A DNA stretch of 50,397 nucleotides, taken from Candidatus Butyricicoccus stercorigallinarum. Lineage in GTDB: Bacteria > Bacillota > Clostridia > Oscillospirales > Butyricicoccaceae. Below are positions 46,971-50,397 of the stretch, one piece after another. The number at the start of each line of letters is the position of its first letter. The first letter of the stretch is position 1. Location: contig DXIG01000092.1 in NCBI GenBank assembly GCA_019112985.1, forward strand, positions 1 through 50,397, read 5' to 3'. Under the pieces are notes generated by a model that saw only the letters and a program-made list of their open reading frames with translations, did no database searches and was not told the origin of the DNA. The position numbers were made by a program, and so were the translations under genes.

Positions 46971-47008
46971 CCGCGCAGGGCGCGTGGACTGAAAATCAGA
47001 GAGACCGG

Positions 47009-47302
47009 TCAATCATCGTCGAATTCCGGCGCATCGTACATCTCTTCCAGCCGGGCCATGAACAGCTCGTAGATGCGCTGGCTTTCCGCGTCGTCGTCGA
47101 CGGTGGCGAGAAGCTCTTCTCCGTCCTCCTCGACGATTTTCAGAATGACCACCTCGGCTTCTTCCTCCAGGCTGAGTTCTGCGGGGATGAAGGCCAGATA
47201 GATTGTGCCGCCGTCCTCCAAGGTGTCAATGTGCTCAAATTCCTTTTCGTTGCCCTCCTCGTCGGTGAGGATGACAAAATTGCTTCCGTATTCTTCGCTC
47301 AT
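47009..47302 (-). CDS. yrzB: DUF1292 protein, YrzB-like
   Basis: The 97-residue acidic protein has the DUF1292 pattern: FVILTDEEGNEKEFEHIDTL, YLAFIPAELS, VVILKIVEEDGEELLATVDD, ending in DAPEFDDD. The family is common in Firmicutes and its function is unknown; it often lies near alaS and ruvX, which are not in the window. GGAGGTTTCCCTT precedes the ATG. Its promoter is TTGAAA-17-TATGAT at 47353-47381. Confidence 0.9.
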   Translation of the reverse strand: MSEEYGSNFVILTDEEGNEKEFEHIDTLEDGGTIYLAFIPAELSLEEEAEVVILKIVEEDGEELLATVDDDAESQRIYELFMARLEEMYDAPEFDDD

Positions 47303-47352
47303 AAGGGAAACCTCCGTGGATGAACCGGCGCTTTTGGTTATCTTGTACTATA

Positions 47353-47381
47353 ATCATAGCGTATTCCGCCGCATTTTTCAA
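47353..47381 (-). promoter_or_regulatory. Predicted promoter of yrzB
   Basis: The minus strand reads TTGAAA (47376-47381), 17 bases, TATGAT (47353-47358). Confidence 0.75.
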
Positions 47382-47538
47382 CAGGTCTGCGCAAAAAAAT
47401 CGCGGGAATTCTCCGGGCGCCGGTTTGGGATAGACAAGAGTCTTCCTGGCAGGATAGCACAGCGCGCGGCGGTTTGTCAAGAAAAACTGTGCGAAAAACG
47501 AGAAAATCTGAAAAAACGGCGAAAGAGAAAAATTTCAG

Positions 47539-47567
47539 TTGACAGAGCGGGCGGCGTCTGGTATACT
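47539..47567 (+). promoter_or_regulatory. Strong promoter of infC-rpmI-rplT
   Basis: Perfect TTGACA (47539-47544), 17 bases, TATACT (47562-47567). Transcription would begin near 47575. Confidence 0.88.
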
Positions 47568-47574
47568 GTATGGG

Positions 47575-47692
47575 CAAAAGAAAGAAGGGCCTCGCCGTCC
47601 TCACCTCGCGCTCCGGCTGAGAGGTTCAGATGCTTCTGCTTTTCTGCCTGCGCGGGGAGCAGCGTCGGACGGTGCCTTTCCGTCCGTTTTTT
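47575..47692 (+). ncRNA. Ribosomal protein L20 leader with attenuator
   Basis: The leader of about 118 bases upstream of infC ends in an intrinsic terminator, CGGACGG (47666-47672) with CCGTCCG (47680-47686) and six T, about 30 bases before infC. In Firmicutes the L20 leader lets excess L20 protein trigger premature termination of infC-rpmI-rplT. The gene order and terminator position fit; I did not verify the full consensus fold. Confidence 0.8.
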
Positions 47693-47721
47693 ATTGTTTT
47701 TACCGTTTGGAGGTGCTAACG

Positions 47722-48324
47722 ATTAGCAGTATGGAACACCAGATCAACGAGGAGATCCGCGACAGAGAAGTCAGATTGATCGACGCAGACGGCAACCAGG
47801 TTGGCATTGTGCCGATCGCCAAGGCGCAGGAAGCTGCGGCGTCCAAAAATCTCGACCTCGTGAAGATCGCGCCGAAGGCCGTTCCGCCGGTTTGCCGCGT
47901 CATGGACTACGGCAAGTTCCGCTTTGAACAGGCCAAGCGCGAAAAGGAAGCGAAGAAAAACCAGCATGTCGTGGAGATCAAGGAAATCCGCCTGAGCCCC
48001 GGCATTGACGTAAACGACTTCAACGTAAAGGCCAACCACGCCAAGCGTTTCCTCAAGGATGGCAACAAGGTCAAGGTTTCCGTCCGTTTCCGCGGCCGCG
48101 AAGTGACACATTCTTCTATCGGTCTGGATCTGCTGCATCGCTTTGCCGAAACCTGCTCGGAGATCGGCAGTGTGGAAAAAGCCCCCAAGCTGGAGGGCCG
48201 CCAGATGATTATGTTCCTGGCGCCTCAGAAGGACAATCTGAAAAAGGACGCCAAAAAGGGCGGCCGAAAGGGAAAATCCGCGAAGCCGCAGCAGGCGCCC
48301 AAAACGGAACAGTCCGATTCATAA
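47722..48324 (+). CDS. infC: Translation initiation factor IF-3
   Basis: IF-3 keeps 30S subunits free and proofreads start codons. The 200-residue protein has the N domain (NEEIRDREVRLIDADGNQVG, VCRVMDYGKFRFEQAK), a linker, and the C domain (EIRLSPGIDVNDFNVKANHA, VSVRFRGREVTHSSIG) followed by a Lys-rich tail. The best start is an ATT at 47722, seven bases after GGAGGT, the classic non-canonical infC start that IF-3 itself discriminates against. The in-frame ATG nine bases later is too far from the ribosome binding site. Confidence 0.96.
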   Translation: MSSMEHQINEEIRDREVRLIDADGNQVGIVPIAKAQEAAASKNLDLVKIAPKAVPPVCRVMDYGKFRFEQAKREKEAKKNQHVVEIKEIRLSPGIDVNDFNVKANHAKRFLKDGNKVKVSVRFRGREVTHSSIGLDLLHRFAETCSEIGSVEKAPKLEGRQMIMFLAPQKDNLKKDAKKGGRKGKSAKPQQAPKTEQSDS

Positions 48325-48378
48325 ATCACAGTCCCGTGCCCGCATCGGGCACAGCAACACCAGAGAGGAGAAACTACC

Positions 48379-48576
48379 ATGCCTAAGCTCAAGACTCACA
48401 GCGGCGCATCCAAGCGCTTTAAGATGACGAAAACCGGCAAGATCAAGCGCGCGCACGTTGGCCGCCGCCATATCCTGAACAAGAAGTCCACCAAGCGTCT
48501 GAGACATCTCAGAAAGGAAGGCTTCGCCGATACCACCAACGTAGCACAGGTCAAGCGCCTGCTGCCGTACAGCTGA
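48379..48576 (+). CDS. rpmI: Ribosomal protein bL35
   Basis: The 65-residue basic large-subunit protein has the typical start [20 protein letters not shown] and [27 protein letters not shown] precedes its ATG. It is the middle gene of infC-rpmI-rplT, 54 bases after infC and 50 before rplT. Confidence 0.97.
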   Translation: MPKLKTHSGASKRFKMTKTGKIKRAHVGRRHILNKKSTKRLRHLRKEGFADTTNVAQVKRLLPYS

Positions 48577-48626
48577 TTTCAGGACAACAACCACATCTGA
48601 TTTGAATTTGGAGGCATTGTTTTAAC

Positions 48627-48980
48627 ATGGCAAGAGTTAAGGGCGCAATGATGACGCGCAAGAGAAGAAAGAAGATTCTGAAACTTTCCAAGGGCTACTT
48701 CGGTGCGAAGTCCAAGCTGTTCCGCACGGCAAACGAGGCCGTTATGAAGTCCCTGCGTTACGCATACATCGGCCGCAAGCAGAAGAAGCGCGATTTCCGC
48801 AGACTGTGGATCACCCGCATCTCCGCCGCTGCGCAGGCAAACGGCATCAACTACAGCCGCTTCATGAACGGCCTGAAGAAGGCCGGCATCGACATCAACC
48901 GCAAGATGCTCGCCGACCTGGCTGTCAACGACCAGGCCGCGTTCGCGGGTCTCGTCGAGAAGGCAAAGGCTGCGCTGTAA
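48627..48980 (+). CDS. rplT: Ribosomal protein bL20
   Basis: The 117-residue 23S rRNA-binding protein starts [20 protein letters not shown] and has [20 protein letters not shown] and [21 protein letters not shown]20 is needed early in 50S assembly and represses its own operon through the leader upstream of infC. TTTGGAGGCATTGTTTTAAC precedes the ATG. Confidence 0.97.
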   Translation: MARVKGAMMTRKRRKKILKLSKGYFGAKSKLFRTANEAVMKSLRYAYIGRKQKKRDFRRLWITRISAAAQANGINYSRFMNGLKKAGIDINRKMLADLAVNDQAAFAGLVEKAKAAL

Positions 48981-48996
48981 GCGCTTGAACGCAAGC

Positions 48997-49026
48997 AACG
49001 CCCCGTTCCGTTTGGAATGGGGCGTT
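48997..49026 (+). terminator. First copy of the duplicated terminator hairpin after rplT
   Basis: The stem AACGCCCC/GGGGCGTT and inner TTCC/GGAA form a hairpin whose core of 26 bases recurs at 49246-49271. Only TTTAAG follows, so on its own it is a weak terminator. A small GCTTG-AACG-CAAGC hairpin precedes it. Confidence 0.7.
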
Positions 49027-49072
49027 TAAGATTTGTCGAAAAAGCACGTTGCAGCAGCTCCCGCAGAGCTTT

Positions 49073-49241
49073 GCCGCCTGCAGGCGGCGATGAAATTTCG
49101 TTTTTTCCGGCGACACGTGCGTCGGAAAAAACACCGCTCAGCCCGCAAACGTGCGCGCCGTGCGCGTGCGCTGCCGCGGACTGCATCTTTTCAAAAAAAC
49201 GCCTGCGTTTTTTTGAAGCGTGTCGAGGGCTCTCGACACGC
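49073..49241. repeat. Cluster of perfect inverted repeats in the rplT spacer
   Basis: The spacer from 48981 to 49306 has no gene. It contains a 16-base perfect palindrome, GCCGCCTGCAGGCGGC (49073-49088); arms TTTTTTCCG and CGGAAAAAA (49101-49131); a 13-bp perfect stem, TTCAAAAAAACGC with GCGTTTTTTTGAA (49190-49217, loop CT); and a 10-bp perfect stem, GCGTGTCGAG with CTCGACACGC (49218-49241). Confidence 0.8.
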
Positions 49242-49243
49242 AG

Positions 49244-49278
49244 AGCGCCCCGTTCCGTTTGGAATGGGGCGCTTTTTT
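49244..49278 (+). terminator. Second, stronger copy of the terminator
   Basis: The stem AGCGCCCC with GGGGCGCT encloses the same TTCC-GTTT-GGAA core as the first copy and is followed by TTTTTT. It probably completes termination of infC-rpmI-rplT. Confidence 0.88.
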
Positions 49279-49306
49279 ATGCCGTTTTTATGCTGTTTTC
49301 ATGCCG

Positions 49307-50185
49307 TCAGGCGTGCCGCCTGCTGCGGACGAGCAGCACAACCGCCAGCGCGGCGGCGCAGGCCAGGGCGATGCCGAGCGGCGCGGCGGCGGACGCTTCG
49401 TCCTCGGCGGGGATCACCAGCTGCAAGCCGCCGTCCGTGCCGGCCTGTACGACCGGTTCGGCCAGCGCGAGCACTTGCCGCACGCCGTCATACGGGTAGA
49501 GGGTCTCCGGCTCGAAGACGATCTGCTCCGACGTGCGCTGGTCGGTGACCGACAGGCTGCCGCGCAGGACGACGGCCGACGTCAGCGCGTCCGCTTCGGA
49601 CAGGATGGCAAAGGTGCAGTGCGAATCCGCGTCCATGACATAACAGACTGCGCCGTCCCGCGCGGCGGCGAGCGCTTGCAGCCGTTCGCCGATATACGGC
49701 TGGTCGCCGTCGGCGGTGATGCCGCTGATGTGCCACTTTCCCTCGTGTTCCAGCAGGTATTGCCGGTCCTGCTCCGTCAGATCGGCGTCGGGGTTGACCG
49801 GCGCGCCGACCGTCAGCGTGAGGACGTAGGTCTGATCGCCGGAGGAGACGGGCAGTTCCCAGAGGTAGGAGTCCGCCTGTTCGAGCGCGGCGGTGAGCGC
49901 CTGCGCCGAGGTGAGGTTCTGCTTGAACACGGTGCTCTCGGTGTCGATGCGGCAGGCGGCGGAAAAGTCCAGCTGCTCCGGCGTCACCGGCGGCACGTTG
50001 TCGCCGTTTTCCTCGATGAGCGAATTGACCCAGCCGCAGATCTCGCCGGAGAGCTGGGAGATCTCAGAAAACTCCTCCGCCTCGGGTAGCGAAAACGCGG
50101 GGGCGGGCGCCGCCAGCGCGGGCGCGGACAGCGCGGCGGCAAGGAAGGTCAGCGCGAGCGCGCGCAGAAAGATTCTCTTTTTCAT
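49307..50185 (-). CDS. Exported protein with C-terminal membrane anchor, unknown function
   Basis: The 292-residue protein has a signal peptide (ALALTFLAAALSAPALAAP) and a C-terminal transmembrane helix (LGIALACAAALAVVLLVRSR) with a short basic tail, so it should sit outside, anchored by its C terminus. Between them is a soluble region of about 230 residues (from FSLPEAEEFSEISQLSGEIC) that I cannot assign. The ATG at 50185 follows GGAGGTGCGTTTTC. A weak promoter (-10 TATACT, revcomp at 50255-50260) precedes it. It ends 28 bases before the second rplT terminator on the opposite strand. Confidence 0.8.
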   Translation of the reverse strand: MKKRIFLRALALTFLAAALSAPALAAPAPAFSLPEAEEFSEISQLSGEICGWVNSLIEENGDNVPPVTPEQLDFSAACRIDTESTVFKQNLTSAQALTAALEQADSYLWELPVSSGDQTYVLTLTVGAPVNPDADLTEQDRQYLLEHEGKWHISGITADGDQPYIGERLQALAAARDGAVCYVMDADSHCTFAILSEADALTSAVVLRGSLSVTDQRTSEQIVFEPETLYPYDGVRQVLALAEPVVQAGTDGGLQLVIPAEDEASAAAPLGIALACAAALAVVLLVRSRRHA

Positions 50186-50354
50186 GAAAACGCACCTCCG
50201 TATGTCGTCCGGGATGTATCGCAATTCGTGTTCTTTTGGGGAATATCTGATTTTAGTATACCAGAAAATGAAAAAAAGAAAAGAGAAATATTTGGTGCGG
50301 TTTTGACCTCTTTGTGATATATTTTGGGCAAAAGATGGGGTTGTCTGCGCGCGC

Positions 50355-50389
50355 AAAAAAAACGTCCCGTTTCGGCGGAAACGGGACGT
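50355..50389 (-). terminator. Terminator of a minus-strand gene beyond the window end
   Basis: The perfect 12-bp stem ACGTCCCGTTTC with GAAACGGGACGT (50362-50389) is followed on the minus strand by eight T. No gene inside the window fits it, so its gene must lie past 50397. Confidence 0.88.
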
Positions 50390-50397
50390 GCTCACTG

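Noticed and set aside
49033-50089. Plus-strand open frames across the rplT spacer and the last gene
   Set aside because: They cross the hairpin cluster and the antisense of a gene with signal peptide and TM helix, and have Arg/Ala-rich low-complexity translation.

Overview
The window looks like chromosomal DNA of a high-G+C member of the Clostridia, probably a gut-type butyrate producer of the Oscillospirales. This is inference from gene content: a 4-hydroxybutyrate plus acetyl-CoA butyrate cluster, pyruvate:ferredoxin oxidoreductase, RNase Y, Asp23/FakA-type proteins, a Firmicute-type L20 leader ahead of infC-rpmI-rplT, strong AGGAGG-type ribosome binding sites and occasional TTG/GTG starts. 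I see no plasmid, phage, CRISPR, tRNA, rRNA or IS gene.

Layout. 1-8.5 kb (minus strand): 4-hydroxybutyrate dehydrogenase, 4-hydroxybutyryl-CoA dehydratase, a small bis-CxxC protein, a family I CoA-transferase, then thiolase, crotonase and 3-hydroxybutyryl-CoA dehydrogenase. The succinate-semialdehyde and acetyl-CoA branches of butyrate formation meet at crotonyl-CoA; the final butyryl-CoA dehydrogenase/Etf step is not in the window. 8.5-11 kb: a polar amino-acid ABC importer. 11-16.5 kb: a YhaN-like AAA ATPase with membrane segments, a low-G+C BglII-type restriction-modification pair, and RNase Y. 16.7-20.6 kb: PgeF/YfiH, a peptide-binding lipoprotein, and an ECF-type sigma factor with its anti-sigma factor. 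20.7-26.4 kb: Pth, a FakA/DAK2 protein and Asp23 (minus), then lexA-recG (plus) with a palindromic SOS box. 26.6-32.7 kb: a 70-residue XRE regulator, a YheO/DauR-like regulator and the diaminopropionate-type set ygeX-ygeY-ygeW-carbamate kinase. 32.7-40.7 kb: a GHL10 glycoside-hydrolase-like protein, a GNAT, an acyl-ACP thioesterase coupled to a degenerate MNT/HEPN pair, a PfkB sugar kinase, a three-gene envelope operon (MGDG-synthase-type glycosyltransferase, polysaccharide deacetylase, LPG-synthase-like membrane protein) and a DUF6506-like protein. 40.8-50.4 kb: PFOR (nifJ), ComM, a 33-codon small gene, a 6S-like structured RNA, YrzB, infC-rpmI-rplT, and a signal-peptide/TM protein of unknown function.

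How the parts fit. PFOR supplies acetyl-CoA and reduced ferredoxin to the butyrate genes at the other end of the window. The importer and the DAP/carbamoyl genes point to amino-acid fermentation, with ATP probably recovered by carbamate kinase.

Most promising unexplained elements: the bis-CxxC protein inside the 4-hydroxybutyrate operon; the thioesterase-MNT-HEPN operon with a missing catalytic motif; seven tandem 11-bp repeats and a Shine-Dalgarno/start-codon hairpin upstream of the glycosyltransferase; a 33-codon gene with its own promoter and terminator; a 6S-like RNA; and a hairpin-rich spacer bounded by duplicated terminators downstream of rplT. Start sites were chosen from visible ribosome binding sites. 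No database search was possible, so family names rest on motif recognition.
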